64,000 nucleotides of DNA from Aricia agestis (taxonomy: Eukaryota; Arthropoda; Insecta; Lepidoptera; Lycaenidae): the NCBI RefSeq assembly GCF_905147365.1, contig NC_056428.1, forward strand, positions 18,320,001 through 18,384,000. The letters run 5' to 3'. Shown in pieces: positions 1 to 12,741 of the stretch. How positions within the stretch are numbered: position 1 is the first letter of the stretch; the number at the start of each line of letters is the position of its first letter. The notes under the pieces are model-generated. The model saw only the letters and a list, made by a program, of their open reading frames with translations, made no database searches and was not told the DNA's origin. The position numbers and the translations under genes are program-made.

Positions 1-184
1 TTTTTATTGAATCTTAGATACTATTAGACAATGCTTACACGGCCAGTCTGAGATAAGCTGATTTCCAGAGACAAGAGTTGAAAAAATATGATAAAGGCAA
101 TTTTTTTTTTACAAAATATGGGTACTTAGTAGTCCTAATGTCGTTGAAACTAAGGTGGATAATCGACCATTGGGCGATCCCTAG
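1..184 (+). mobile_element. Helitron-like element, 3' part (cut by window start)
   Basis: Ends CCATTGGGCGATCCCTAG followed by T, matching the 3' ends of the copies at 32257-32822 and 21461-21953. The subterminal hairpin (GGTCGAATTTCGACC in the other copies) is decayed here. The 5' part lies outside the window. Confidence 0.7.
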
Positions 185-1955
185 TAATTGTAATTGAATA
201 CCTTATACGAACATTGAACGTACAGTGTGATCAATGATCATGTTTCTAATAGTTCGTTAGAGAGTATTCAATTAGGTGTAATAATATCAGTTCGTGTATT
301 CCGTATGGTGTATCCGTCTTCGGTGTGGTGTACCGTGGGGGGAGCGCGGAGAGGGGGGCGGTGAACCGGCGATCTGTCATTGTAATTGCCTATTGTCCGG
401 ACCCCGAGCACCGCCAGCCTCATCTGATGACGTCAATTCTACCAGGCATTACCGATTCAATCCGACCCGACTCCGAAGTTGTTCCGACTTGGAGCAGTCC
501 GCGGCGCCGAGGCGGCGTTGATTACATTCCGATTCGTTCGACAATTTGCGTGTGAAAAGTCAATATTTTATTGAGAATAAATTAATTAGGGCATCGAATC
601 ATCGAGCGGTGCATAACCTTTGACATTAGCTTTGGTCGGTCGGTGCTAACCGCGTGTATTGTACAATATCATCAAGCCAGGAGTCGGCGGAGCGCACACC
701 GCACGATGACGTGCGGTGGGCGGGCGTGGTGGCAGCGGTGGGAGCTCAATATGCATTTATTCCCGGGGGCAAACGACATTGCGGAGACGCAATCTTCGCG
801 CCGATTGAATTGCGACAAGTGTGTCAGCGAGGCGAAGACAGACGGCATTACACACTCCCCGCCTCGCGCTGCATCCACATGTATTGCCGATTATAGTGTC
901 TATCGTATATCGCTTTTGTTTATTCATTCCCTCAGATTTTGATTTATTCCGGAAGTCATATGCTTAGTTTGGTTGATAAATCACGATATGATGGTCGGGT
1001 CGGGCATAATTTTCGTAATTTACGCCGCGAAACTTCGGCCTAGTGTGTTTAGCCACTTATTCGAAAAATAATATTAAAGCATCATTCTAAATCCATTGAG
1101 AGTAAATTCAAAAGTAAGGTCCAAGCTGTAATAACTTGACTCGTGTAATTTGGCGAGATAAGCGCCGTCGGCGTTGGTCCGCGACCTGTCTAGGAGAAGA
1201 ACAACTCTAAAATCAATCTCGCAACTCTGATTCGTCAGGCTTGAAGCTGAAATAGGTGGTGCATTCTCCCAAACACCCAAGTCAACCTGAGGCCGGGAAC
1301 ACGGGCCATTAGAAATCCGAATAGAAACTTTGACAGATTTTAGGAAAAAACTGACAGATTTCTACCGATCGTAGTATGGCGATCGGAAAAAGAAGGTTTC
1401 TTCCGCTATCGAAAATCTATAAGTAAAGCATGACTACCATTTTTAATCCTCTTTTGACATTTACTTTCTTGAAATTTTCTACATGATTTCTTTGGTAATA
1501 GATATCGCAAAAGTTCTAGACTATACTGGCATGCAACTATGTTCCTTCGGTACGAAGGAACATAGTTGCATGCCAGGGCTGCCATCTGTCCGGATTTTTC
1601 CAGATTTGTCGTAGTGGACCGGAGGGCGTCCGGGAATCATCCGGCCGGGTTTTTGAAAAGTGTGCGGGTGAAATCCGGACACTTTTGTTGAGAGAAATCC
1701 AACTTTTTAGATATGCAGAAATAAACAAAATATTATAAAGAACTCGCTAACATACACACTGTTTTTTCCCTGATCCTTCCCAGCAAGAAAAATCCAGCAA
1801 AAAAAAACTGGAACAAATATCATGCGCTAAACAGACTGAGAAAAAAATCAAAAAAGTTATTGAAAAAAAACTTTTATTTAAACGACTTAAAAATAACAAA
1901 TAGTTATATTAAGTAACTGTAGAATTACCCAGATACCAATTATTATTATTATAAA
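185..1955. other. Unassigned stretch
   Basis: There are GC-rich patches at 330-500 (with a TGACGTCA at 428-435) and 690-870, possibly unique regulatory DNA. The minus-strand frame 1074-1280 has ordinary protein-like composition but no splice support. A TCCGGA-rich stretch at 1585-1690 may be an old repeat. Confidence 0.3.
1526..1576. repeat. Perfect fold-back, 24-bp arms, 3-base loop
   Basis: Arms 1526-1549 and 1553-1576 (CTGGCATGCAACTATG... inverted), loop GTA. No terminal-repeat or target-duplication signature. Confidence 0.95.
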
Positions 1956-2175
1956 ATACTAGATGATGCCCGCAACTCCGTTGCGCCAAAACTCGTTTAT
2001 CCTGGCAGAACCGTACATTTTCCTGGGACAAATAGTATCCTATGTCCTTTCCCGGGACTCAAAGTATCTCCATACCAAATTTCAGCAAAATTGGTTCAGC
2101 GGTTTGGGCGTGAAGAGGTAACAGACATACAGACAGACAGACAGGCAGACATACAGATTAGTATGGATATTGGAT
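1956..2175 (+). repeat. 'TAGATGATGCCCGCAACTCC' repeat, copy 1
   Basis: Begins ACTAGATGATGCCCGCAACT, continues with CAGCGGTTTGGGCGTGAAGAGG and an ACAG-rich stretch, and ends TTAGTATGGAT. The layout resembles short 3' ends of RTE-type non-LTR elements. Other copies are at 25318-25535, 54962-55178 and 62860-63045. Confidence 0.65.
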
Positions 2176-3546
2176 TTTAGTATTGTAGTATGGTGTCGTT
2201 TCGCTAAAAGTAAAAGATAATTTATCTATAATCTATATAAGTAAGTATTATACCATTAAAAATCAATTTTCTGAACATTCATAAGTGATTAGTGATAGAA
2301 ATGTTGCCCTTCATCACGTCTTGTTTCGTCCGGATTAAAAAGGAAATGTAAATCCCAAAGTGAAAAGGTTTTACGAGCACGCGGCGACAACACCGAATCA
2401 TCAGGATAAAGAATTCTTAAATTACAACGCAACCTCTATTCTTAAGTCGGAAAATTGACTGCAAAATAACTTTTTGTTCAGTTTTCCGAGTAAAACAAAA
2501 TGGAGTTCATTTTACAGAAATTGTTTATTGGATTTGCGCTTCAACAGATATCGAGTGCAATTAAATATAAAGCATCGTCTTGTTAGCTGAGCATTTCCTG
2601 TGTACTGGTGCAGTAGATGTAGGCTGTGAGCTTCACCGCCCCGACAGCGATTACGCTTCGAAGCCTCGACCCCGGGAAGTCGGAACTATTTCCAAAGCAC
2701 TAATTAAACATACTTGAAGCGAGGACGAATCGAATGTTTTTTCCATTCCTGCAAAATTCCAACTTTAAATTAAACGTCAACAATTTGCCTGCCTGCCCCG
2801 TCCCGGGCGCGGAGCATTCTTGTGATCTTAGCGAACTACGCGCGATAGTTCGGGTGTTCATTGGGACCAATTGATATCGCCGAAAACGGGTTGATTTTTA
2901 ATAAAATAAAATAAAAATTTCATTTCTGACCAAATTTGAATCAAATCTTTTCAGAATGTCTACATGATGGCCTACGTTACGGTTAAGGGTACCGCAGTCA
3001 ACCAAGTTTTGTTGATTACAGAACCCTAAAACGGAACCCTAACTAGCTGATTTTTTGTATAGGTTAATAGATGAGTTTTTGTGTAGGTTAATAGTTATAT
3101 AATTTAAGAGTAACATATTTGTCCTACAAATAGAACAATCCATATTTTAGGACCAACAAATCAAAGTATCCTTTAAGTATCCTTTCTATCTCTGTTAGCT
3201 ACTACTTTCAAGATATTTCGCAGATAAAATATATTATGATGTTTGTCTTATCGAAATGAAGCTACTCATAAAAAATAGCTTGAAAGTAATAAGAAAAAAA
3301 TTGTTCTAGGGCTCCCTGTCTGAAGTCCACGGAGCTCATACGAATTATTAGTACTCTGTATTAGCTCCGTGTTGAAGTCTGAACTTCCAAACTCATTGTC
3401 TTGTTTAGTAGAGAAATTCGTTAAGTCCAAGGAAGGGCACATTTCACAATATATTAATTATTATTAATTTCCCATAAGTAAAGTCACAAACAACAACTGC
3501 TTATCTTCAGTCATACGGCATACCCACACAAAGTGTCAACAACCAC
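2176..3546. other. Unassigned AT-rich stretch
   Basis: No gene seen. A short relic of a type A/B repeat end lies at 2985-3035 (GTCAACCAAGTTTTGTTGAT, AGAACCCTAAAA). Confidence 0.4.
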
Positions 3547-3825
3547 ACCAGAGTAGACAGAATGATAGAGTATGCCGACTTAGAACTGATGTTGAAATTT
3601 TTAAATTTGACGTATTATGACGAAAATAGTCGCTAGGGTTGTTAACTTGTTACCTACGAATTTAAAAATATGACATATTCGATGGACGCGTTCCTCTTTG
3701 GTCGTATTGTTGTTTGTGTTTTGGCACATGCGATTAAAATTGTCAGAATCCAATTTTGAAAACTTTATTTTTAATATTTAAAAATTTATTATATCAGCCA
3801 GCGCGAGGCACATTCCGTTCATAAT
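3547..3825. repeat. 279-bp dispersed repeat, copy 1
   Basis: Matches 24086-24364 base for base apart from about a dozen substitutions and no indels. It starts ACCAGAGTAGACAGAATGAT and ends GCGAGGCACATTCCGTTNAT. No inverted ends or A-tail are seen, so the class is unknown. Confidence 0.85.
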
Positions 3826-5190
3826 CCTAGTGAAACCCGACGAATTTGACAGATATTGAAACCTGTCCGTCTCTTTGCAGTCGAACTACTGGTCGTTATG
3901 TCTACTGTGACCACACCGAGTGTTTGTATTTCTGTGTCAATGAGCTTTAAAATGACACTGATGATCGCCACAGTGAGCCGTAATGCGGTACCAAATTAAT
4001 CTGTGGCCGGTAGGTGCGATGTCATTAAGTTATGAAAATTACATTATCCCAGTACCGCCGATACCGCGCCGCTAATTCCCGCAACCGGATATTATTAGTT
4101 TTAGATTAATGTTATGCGCACTACTATCACCAAAATAAACTTGAATTTTGATTGAAAATTAGTAATCATCATCGGATCTATCCCGAGCGTAGATCAACAT
4201 CGGTCGTGCTGCTCGGACACTCAAATAAATAAAATGTTTTCCAAATCGAGAGAGCGACATTCTGTTTACAGATATACAACATACATACAGACAATACGTT
4301 ATGTAAAATCGTACAAATGGCCTAAACCAAAAGATAATATAATAAATTAATAATAATCAAGATAATAAAAACAAGTATATTTTCACGAAGTTAAAACGGT
4401 ATATAATAGAGCTGAACTAAGATTATCATAATTGTCATCAATTCTGAAGTACTCGGCTTGAGGAACAAGAGGCTTGAGGCAATAGGAAGTATGCTGGATA
4501 CAAAGGAATCGTCAGTCGAGTCATTCCGTTCTATTTTACCTGATATCAGATTAGCAGAAACTAGAATCATTCCAAGAGTGAGAATAACAAAACATGTACA
4601 AGTGGATATCGAGGAGTATGGCTAGCTGCGGCTGTAATTCACCGCGCTGTGTAAATAGTGTCGGGGGTATCGCAGGTGGCGGAGGGGGGAAGGTGGGGGG
4701 AGGAGAGGAGAGACGTTTCATTTGCCGAGCCATTAAAACACAAAGTAATTGGTTGTTTTCTTCCTTTATTGGCGACGTTCAAACTATTAATTTCGCGGGC
4801 GAAGCGTCGGGCCCGCGACGTGTGCCGACGTCGCTTTGCATAATCGATAAGCCACATGTCGATTGCCGAATCGCTGGAGACATCGGAATCGTTGTTTATT
4901 AATTCACGTCACTCACGTGCTCACCTCCGGCCGGGTAAACAATTACAATGAGATGTACGCGAATTGGGTCCAATTTTAAAAGGGATAATTATTATTATAG
5001 GTAATTAACATTGCGACTACTATGAATAAAATAAAAATAAGAATATCATGAGTGATACTCGCGTAAACTTAAGAGATCAAAAATAAAAATTGTTTTATTT
5101 CTGAATAAATTTAAAACAAAATGTTCTCAGCTGAAGGTCTGCATGGTGCCTACCACCATAATATGGCGCCTATGATAATAATAATCATTC
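3826..5190. other. Unassigned stretch with a GC-rich block
   Basis: 4590-4940 is GC-rich, non-repetitive within the window, and mixes TAAT-type and CACGTG-type motifs (TCACGTCACTCACGTGCTCA). It could be a conserved non-coding element. Open frames on both strands there look like shadows of composition. Confidence 0.3.
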
Positions 5191-5829
5191 AAAACCGGCC
5201 AAGTGCGTGTCGGGCCGTGCGCAATATAGGATTCCGTAGTACCGCTAGTTTTGATAATTTTTGTATGGTCAATGAATGTACATTTATAATGTGTTTTACA
5301 CTACTAACAATATCATCTTTCATCATCTTAATAACTTTGGAAGTTTTCTTAGCCGTGATAGTTTTCCATATTTCCTATTCCCTTGAATTTTTCACATTAA
5401 TTCCAGAAACAACCGTTTAGCTGGTAGAAGGGGGTGGGGGGGTGGAATACTCTAAAGATTTTTTCCACTTTAAAACTTCATACTTCACAAACGGAACCGT
5501 AAATCGGAAAATGATCTGTGAATACTCCTAATATTTAAAAAAAACCTATCCAACGACACCCCACACGATGGGATGGCGCGATGGAAAATAAAAATCATCC
5601 CCGCTTGATGTGTAGAGATACCATACAAAATATTTTTTTAAGATTTTATATAAGTAGGTACCATTTTGTCGGCATCAATAATATTATGTTCAATCATGCC
5701 CAATTACAGCTCTGTAGGTCCTATAATCTCAGAGTAAAACCTCGGACAGACAGACAGATAGACAGACGGACAGACGGACGGACAGACCGAAACTATAAGG
5801 GTTCCTTGTTGACTACGGAACCCTAAAAA
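5191..5829 (+). repeat. 'AAGTGCGTGTCGGGCC' repeat (type B)
   Basis: Starts AACCGGCCAAGTGCGTGTCG and ends GTTGACTACGGAACCCTAAA. The inverted pair AGGGTTCCGTAG / CTACGGAACCCT marks the family's two ends. It has GACA/GACG tetranucleotide repeats near 5749-5790. Overlapping open frames are spurious. Confidence 0.75.
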
Positions 5830-6177
5830 TCGGTACATAAACAGACGAGATATTAACCCATCAATCCCCAAGCGGCCGGCTGCCGCATAACAATTGAAAA
5901 TCTATTATGTCAGCGGTATCCACGATGAAGGTGCTAAGTTCATTAAAACCATAAACATTATTAATGCGTAAGTATTATCATGCCATATAATAATTATTAT
6001 AATTTATGTGTGATCATGTGTCAGGGATAAACTGACAACGAATTTCGTTACTCGTTAGATATCGAATGTGTTAAGGCAAGAGGAAAGGTCGTTAAAATCT
6101 CCACATGGTAAACGCCTCTTTTTAACCGACTTCCAAAAAGAAGGAGGTTTCTCAATACAACCGTATATAGTATGTTT
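5830..6177. other. Unassigned AT-rich stretch
   Basis: No gene or recognisable element, apart from a CCGACTTCCAAAAAGAAGGA repeat motif near 6128-6147. Confidence 0.4.
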
Positions 6178-6545
6178 TTTTAGGGTTCCGTACTCAAAAT
6201 GTAATAACGGAACCGTATTACTGAGACTTTGTTGTCGGTCCGTCTGTCTCCAGGTTGCATCTCAAGTACCGCTATAGCTAGACTTCTGAAATTTGCACAG
6301 ATTGTGCCTTTGGCCTTTTTTGCTCGATATCAATAATGGCAACAGTTGTCAATTATAAAGGCACTTAAAATTTTCATAAGGCCCTTAATTACATGTGTAC
6401 TTTTATAATTAATAATAAAATTTAAATTCAAATTATATTTTTTGTATGGGAGCCCTATACAAAAAACACAAGCTTTGTACTATTTTTGCTCTACAACGGT
6501 AAGGATCTTTTCGTGCGCGAGTCCGATTCACACTTGGTTTTTTTT
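6178..6545 (-). repeat. Type A repeat
   Basis: Reverse copy from TTAGGGTTCCGTACTC to GAGTCCGATTCACACTTGG. Confidence 0.7.
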
Positions 6546-7604
6546 ATGTTTGTTCTGAACGGAGAACTTTCAAGCACCTACTACAAAAGATAAGAATTTC
6601 CTCCGAAGTATAATATCCTGGTTTCATGCAAATACAAATTGTGCACATAATCGGATGTCTTTGTCTAATGATCAGTTAAAGCAGGAATAATCTTTAATCA
6701 ATTTATTATATTAAATTAGTTACTCGTACGTCCACGAAATACTAAACACAATCACGTCACAACGTCAAACACAACCTTTATTTTTCGTCGATGCTTAACT
6801 TAAAAAGGGCGGGCTAAGTCGGACATTAGTCAAAGATTAATCAAAATAAGGTCACATTCGTGCTTTGACTGCGTTTTTGCGGGCAGTTAGTTTAATGACT
6901 TGAAGTCCGCCAGGGAGCAGTCCTGTGACTTGTAATTCCGTAATGAGATTACACGCGAGCGATAAATCCTACGAAACCCCGGCGACGGAGGGGCGCGGTA
7001 GGGCCCGGGGGAGGAGTTGGGGGATACATTCAAATATTTACTCATGATGTGCATCTAAAGATTCTACATGTGAAAATCAGGAACTGTCCATTTTACAGAG
7101 ATAAAAATTATCCTAAAATATCGCCATTGGGATTCTATGTACCAAAAAAAGTTTAACTTTTTAAGAGTCAAGTGAAAACAACGACATCCTATCGCTACTA
7201 TAGACAGAATCGCATCAGTAAGTTGAAGCAAAATTTTAATTAAAAGAAATATAATTTTTGTATCTAATGTACAGAAAAATAAAATGACAATAAAAAAATT
7301 GGGAAGACGCTTGCAGCCGTTGCGAAGGTTTTAATTAAAATATTATTGTAAGAGTTATAGCTCTGTAGGTATGTGGGTACTCGGGTAAGACCTCAATAAT
7401 AACTGTAAACATAGAAAAGTAATTTTTCAGAGTTTCATAGAGCCGAAAATTAGTATAGGTCTTAAATTCGTACACAGGTAGAATTATAATACAAGTCACT
7501 TCAAACTCCACTCGTTTCCGAAATAAAGTATCTCGACATGCGGACGGTGAAGTAATTTGTGTTTTCTTTCAACGTAACGTTAAAATCGAGAGTTGTTTAC
7601 TCAC

Positions 7605-7652
7605 CATCGCGTCGGGGACGCGGGGCTTGTCGATACTGAACACCGGACTCAT
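7605..7652 (-). CDS. Possible first coding exon (16 codons)
   Basis: On the minus strand an ATG (7652-7650) follows an in-frame stop and opens a 16-codon frame, MSPVFSIDKPRVPDAM. It ends exactly at a consensus donor (GCGATG|GTGAGTAAAC). A GC-rich, CpG-rich patch about 100 bp upstream (7725-7810) looks like a promoter, so this may be an alternative 5' start of the gene whose exons lie at 14802-15015 and 19188-19296. The alternative is an internal exon: the AG at GAATTGAAG would allow a different frame (beginning FRDESGVQYR) that is also open to the donor. The exon is too short to judge by composition and no protein family is recognised. Confidence 0.3.
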
Positions 7653-7724
7653 CGCGAAACTTCAATTCCGTTTAACGAACATATTCACTTTACGTCTTAG
7701 ATGTTATCACTCGAATTCAATTAA

Positions 7725-7810
7725 GTGGAATTAGCGGGCGATCCGTTTGGGGCACAGCGGCGGAGTGAGCGCGCGCGCGGCTCGGGTCCCGACGCGCGCG
7801 GACAATGGGC
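7725..7810 (-). promoter_or_regulatory. GC/CpG-rich promoter-like patch
   Basis: This patch of about 85 bp is dense in CGCG in otherwise AT-rich DNA (GAGCGCGCGCGCGGCTCGG and GACGCGCGCGG). It lies just upstream, in minus-strand sense, of the candidate start exon at 7605-7652. No TATA box or initiator is clear. The promoter role is inferred from position and composition only. Confidence 0.25.
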
Positions 7811-8486
7811 TATTAGGCTGGCTGTAAACACTGATTGTACCACTGCCATCACGCTAATTGCCAATCGGTAATGCATTAAGATGATCAAATGACGTACTAC
7901 CGTTACTACTGGATCGACCATTAAGTTATTACCTAGCGGAATAGAGCAACAATCTCGAGCTGTCAAACGAAACCGAAACTAATTTACGTCTGTGTGTAAA
8001 AATTTGCTTACGTATACACTTACACAAGCATCTTTCTAAGAGATTAAATTGGCAACATGCCGATAAGTGCCGACTGGACGTCAAAAAGATGAAAAAATTG
8101 GTTCTGCTGTCATGTATCACACGTCTCTTTTTACCACGCACTGTTACTGATAGTGACATCTCGCTTACTTAGGCCTTTGTTTCTCTATCTCGCTAAATAT
8201 ATTAACTTTATGGGATCGACTGACCTCCTACTTCAATAGTATGTAGTAGCTACACATTAAGAGATACAGTAGCCGACGTATACAGTGGCAATCAATTAAA
8301 TTACTATGAAGTTTTAATTAATTCTTCAAGCCCTATAAGAGCACCGGTGATCGCGACAACAATAAAATACAAAAGAAATTCCTGAAATCCGCGATCGAAG
8401 TTTTAAGTTATTTTGCCGTGTAAATGTGAAGGATTCGAAATTGTATTTCCATTTCCATACGAACTGACGCTATAATCTAAAATATA

Positions 8487-8743
8487 CAGGGTGTAACAAA
8501 AATAAGTGATAATACTTTAGGGTGTGTACATGTTCTTTGTAGAGAGTTCACTGTGAAAGTAGCAGCGCTGAAAGACCAAATTTTTTTTTCACTTTTGTAA
8601 AGGCAAGGGCCCGAGCGTCACGAGTTTCCTCATACAAAAGAAAAAAAAATTTGGTCTTTCAGCGCTGCTACTTTCACAGTGAACTCTCTATAAGGAACAT
8701 GTACACACCCTAAAGTATTATCACTTATTTTTGTTACACACTG
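8487..8743. mobile_element. Palindromic TA-flanked MITE, copy A
   Basis: Starts CAGGGTGTAACAAAAATAAG and ends as its inverted repeat (GTTACACACTG), with TA on both sides. The arms pair for about 110 bp each (AGCAGCGCTGAAAGACC / GGTCTTTCAGCGCTGCT), leaving a central spacer near 8600-8635. TA target and size fit a Tc1/mariner-type MITE. Confidence 0.85.
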
Positions 8744-11700
8744 TATACCTATTTCGAGTTCTACTGGGTGTACACTGTACAATGAGTACACTGAAAAATA
8801 CCTACCTGCCAGGAAAACCACTAATTTAGTATTTACATAATATTATTATGTACTTAGTAAATTTTATATAACAGCTCAGCTCGATCTTAATAAATAGGCA
8901 TTAAACTTAATGTAAGACTAATCAGTAATCACAATGAAAACATCGATCATTCACTGAAAGCTAAAAACGATGTGCAATATCTGCGGTGTCATAATATTCA
9001 TAACACTCTTTTTTCGGCGGTAGGCTCCGGGATTCGCGTGATCGATCATCGCGGTACGTGGCGGCCGACTACCATCACGCGTCATGAGCATTCTCTCACA
9101 CGTCACTTTAAATTATTCTATTGATGGAAAGGATAGAGTAGTGCATATGAATCCACAGTGATGACTGATGAGTATTGCTAAAAGCGAGAATATGTCCGTT
9201 TGTTCCCCTTCACGCTTGAATCGCTCGATTGGTGCTCGGTTCTGCTATTTTGCATGGAAATATTTTGAGTACCGGTAAAAAATGTAGCATAATTTTATTC
9301 CGGTAAAATGTAGAGTTCACATTCACACACAAAGTTGGGAAATTATACTTAGAAAGACATACGTTTAAGTGGGAAGGAAGACGGGAACGAGACGTTATCG
9401 CATATACTTTTTCCATTATCTCGACCGTCCTTGAACCCGCCTCCCCCTCTACGAGCTATAGATTGCAGCTGGAGAGGGGGGAGGGGGTTTAACTTCAATG
9501 ACAAATAGTGATGAGATGAGCATCACAAACGCACATTTGATAGGGGCCATCAAAACAACGAGCATCGATATACAGCTATGGATTACGACTTTCAATACTA
9601 ATAAACATTTACTTAATGTTCTCCATACAGAATATTATGTACCGTCGTCGGTGGCCAAAATTATTAAACTCACTTGAAAAAAAAAAAACCTTTTTTTGTG
9701 TCTTGTAAGGTGCCATCTGGTTACTATTCAGCCACCTGGTGATGGAGAGGAGTTTGCAAAACTCGCAGGTATTGGTATTGACGCATGGTTCCTTCAACCA
9801 AATGTAGTCGATCATTCCCCTATGAGCTAATCTCGCCCCATATCGACGAAAGAGGGTTCACTCGTTCAACAACACAGCTTTCATCATAATTTTCAAGTCA
9901 CCTGCGGTGAACAAACTGGGAATTGTCCTAGAGGATCTGAGTGAATTGGGTCATGTATTAAGTTTACGCCATTAACATCATAATTTAAAAAGTGCAATTA
10001 AATCTTTTTTCTTCCTTCCAGTATTCCTCAGTCCAATGCTTATGCATTTTACGCCAATCGTTTAGCACGCATTGTCTGGGTAAATTTAGGTTTTTAAAAG
10101 GACGGCTACAACTGTAATCACTCACACTGAGTATAATGATTTGGCCACCCACGTCTATCTAATATATAAAATTCTCATGTCACGGTGTGCGTAATTGAAC
10201 TCCTCTGAAACGGCTCGACCGATTTTGTAAATCTTAGCGAGCAGTTTACTCTTTACTTTTTATATCGATAAGTGCATTTGTTGAATAAATAATAGTAAAT
10301 TATTACAACTCGAGACTGACGGCGGCCATTGTTTGTGCGGCGGGATAGCGATGGACGTTGCCAAGGTGACATACTTATTTAGTCACTTCAATGAAATAAT
10401 GTGGGCGGAATACTTTATATAGCAAAAAACAACATTTGCCGGGACAGCTATAAATTATTAGTCTCAACTCTCAAGTGAAAATTTAATCAGTCGTTTATAT
10501 TTCGTAAATATACTTACTGCATACACTTGTAAAACTATAGTCCTCCAAAAAAATATAAGTATAATAATAAATAACAAAATCGTAAAACACATAAAAACTG
10601 TCTATTTAATGTGCTTTTGACACCCTTACTTGATTCAACAACGGAGATTGTGTTTCGACAAAAATAGACGGTTTAAAAATAAAAACAAAACCCTTACAAT
10701 GATATCTGGTGGGCGAAGATTATTACGTTACTTGCTCCCAGACTCGTCCTCTCACGCTTCAGAGCTGACTTATAAAAATAAACTTTTCGTCCGCAATGTT
10801 TACCCGAGACGGCTATTGTTGTTAATGCCACTCGGTACCTATTTTACTTCAGCCATATCGTCTTCAGACTTCATGACTGGAATAAATCTTATTCATAAAA
10901 TAAAATTGACTGCATCACATTATTATTAATAAATAACTAGTATTATAAATATTACAATATTATGTTTTATTATTCTAATATTCCAAACGTATATGTTCGG
11001 AAAAAAATTATAAAACTCGTAATAATAATATGATGAAATTGTTTTTGGAAAATTTTGAGAGGAACTAATAGGATTAATTACAAAACTTTAATACTTAAAC
11101 TTTTACAAATCACATTCAGATTTTGGTAGTAGTTCAGGCTGATGTCATTATAATTATATATCCGAGAAAAACATCGTACTGTGAAAGGCGGGCAACATCC
11201 AGTTATTTATAAGACAGGAGCATTTTATGCGGTAATGTAAGAGGATTGGCGTTATTTTAAGCGATACAGGCGGCGAGTGGAGGCTGCGATAAATCAACAT
11301 CTCATTTGTTACAACAATACACTCCCCCCCTCTCCCCCCTCCCCCTCCTGTCCCAACTCTCGCGAAGGATTTATACGCTTATAAAACAAGCTATTAGCGG
11401 AATATAATTGTAGCGGCCTCAGGTAGTATTTTTTACAAGCTCTGCGGGGCTAAAATGGTCGCTTTGAGGAATCATGATATGAATCATAATATGTTTCATT
11501 TTTCTAAAATCGCAAAATGCAACTCTGCTTGCAATTCATTTCTGTATTTTTGTACTGATTTGAAATTTGTCAGTTTGACAGTTTTGACAGTTTTCTGCGC
11601 CTCAGAAATAACAGTTATATTTTGGTTAAAATTGTCGGGGAACATAAAAATAAGTAAAGGGGTTTCACTATCTGTAGCATTTAAGGTCGCAATAAAATGC

Positions 11701-11991
11701 CTCTGAGCGGTTGTACCACGATAATGTGCGATGTAAAAGATTCCAGTTGATTTATACTGCGTTTTGAATAAACAACGAGGCTCGGGACATCGGCGCGGTG
11801 AGCGAGTCGCCGAGGGAGGCGGCGCAGGCGGCTCGGTCGCACGAGAAAACTGATTACATCGATAACGGTTTAGGGTTATAAATGCTGGGAATTTGAGGAT
11901 CGTTTCTTCGTTGATCTCCCTCATTACTCGTGTGAGTGAGACAATCGAGTGTAAATAAGTTTCACACATTTATTACTACGTACTGATTGGA
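8744..11991. other. Unassigned stretch
   Basis: Holds one repeat (10160-10450). There is a purine/pyrimidine block at 9440-9490 and a C-rich block at 11320-11350. The longest open frame of the window (minus, 11496-11969, 157 codons) shows no domain. Confidence 0.3.
10160..10450 (-). repeat. 'CTAGCTGTCCCGGCAAACG' repeat, copy 2
   Basis: Reverse copy running from AATATATAAAATTCTCATGT to TTTGCCGGGACAGCTATAA. Confidence 0.65.
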
Positions 11992-12330
11992 AACGCCTCC
12001 GTGGTCCATTGGCTTAGAGAATGGCTTGACTCGGGGATTGTAGGTTCAATTCCCGCGTTGAAAACGTGTTATTTCCAAAGTTTGGTTAGGACAATTCAAG
12101 CTTATCACTAGATTGTCTGACGAGTAAGATGATCCGTGCGTCGGACGTCGGATGGCCATATAAAAAGTTGGTCCTGCGCCTGATCTGTCGCTAGTCGTGT
12201 GGGTCTGGCGTCCACTGGGTTATGAGAGTAAATGAATAGAGAGTGCTTTTGAGTACTGCCAACACACTTGGGCACTATAAAATAATTTCTGCGTAGCTGG
12301 CCTGGTTTTAATGAAACCGGTGTGGGGGTT
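11992..12330 (+). mobile_element. tRNA-derived SINE (family III)
   Basis: Head ACGCCTCCGTGGTCCATTGG with B box GGTTCAATTCC at 12043-12053. The body carries TAAGATGATCCGTGCGTCGG, and the tail region carries GCACTATAA and TCTGCGTAGCTGGCCTGG. This layout matches a common lepidopteran tRNA-derived SINE. Confidence 0.75.
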
Positions 12331-12741
12331 ATTCTATCTTAATTGAGTTTTATATTTTTCGTGTGAAAATAAAATGTTCTAGACACGGACATAAAAAAAA
12401 TACGGACGTAACCTTCTTATAATCACGAGTGAAGCCTAGTTATGGCCGCCCGTGTAGGACGTGTGCGTGATATGAGGGTTGCCATATAAATCATAAATTT
12501 CCCTACTTTTTAAATTTTGTAAACTCAGACAAGTTAAATGTATTTTTTATACTTAAACATATTTTTATGTTTTTTTCGCTTCAGAAATGTAAGCGGTTGT
12601 TAAAGATGTCATAATGAAAATATTATTTTTATGACACTATAGATAGAAAAAAAACACATGTTACGTACAGAGAAGTATATAATTTACATAACATTATTAG
12701 TAATAATGATTATGTACAAACATTTACAATAATAAAATTAT

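Larger units (their letters stand above)
6546..8486. other. Mostly unique sequence around the candidate start exon
   Basis: Contains the possible exon 7605-7652 and the promoter-like patch 7725-7810. A G-rich block lies at 6980-7025. No other gene is supported. Confidence 0.3.

Noticed and set aside
1074..1280. 68-codon minus-strand frame with protein-like composition
   Set aside because: An acceptor-like CTTCTCCTAG is present, but no donor or conserved family could be identified.
11496..11969. Longest open frame of the window (157 codons, minus strand)
   Set aside because: No recognisable domain, no start or splice context, and a frame of this length is expected about once by chance in 64 kb.
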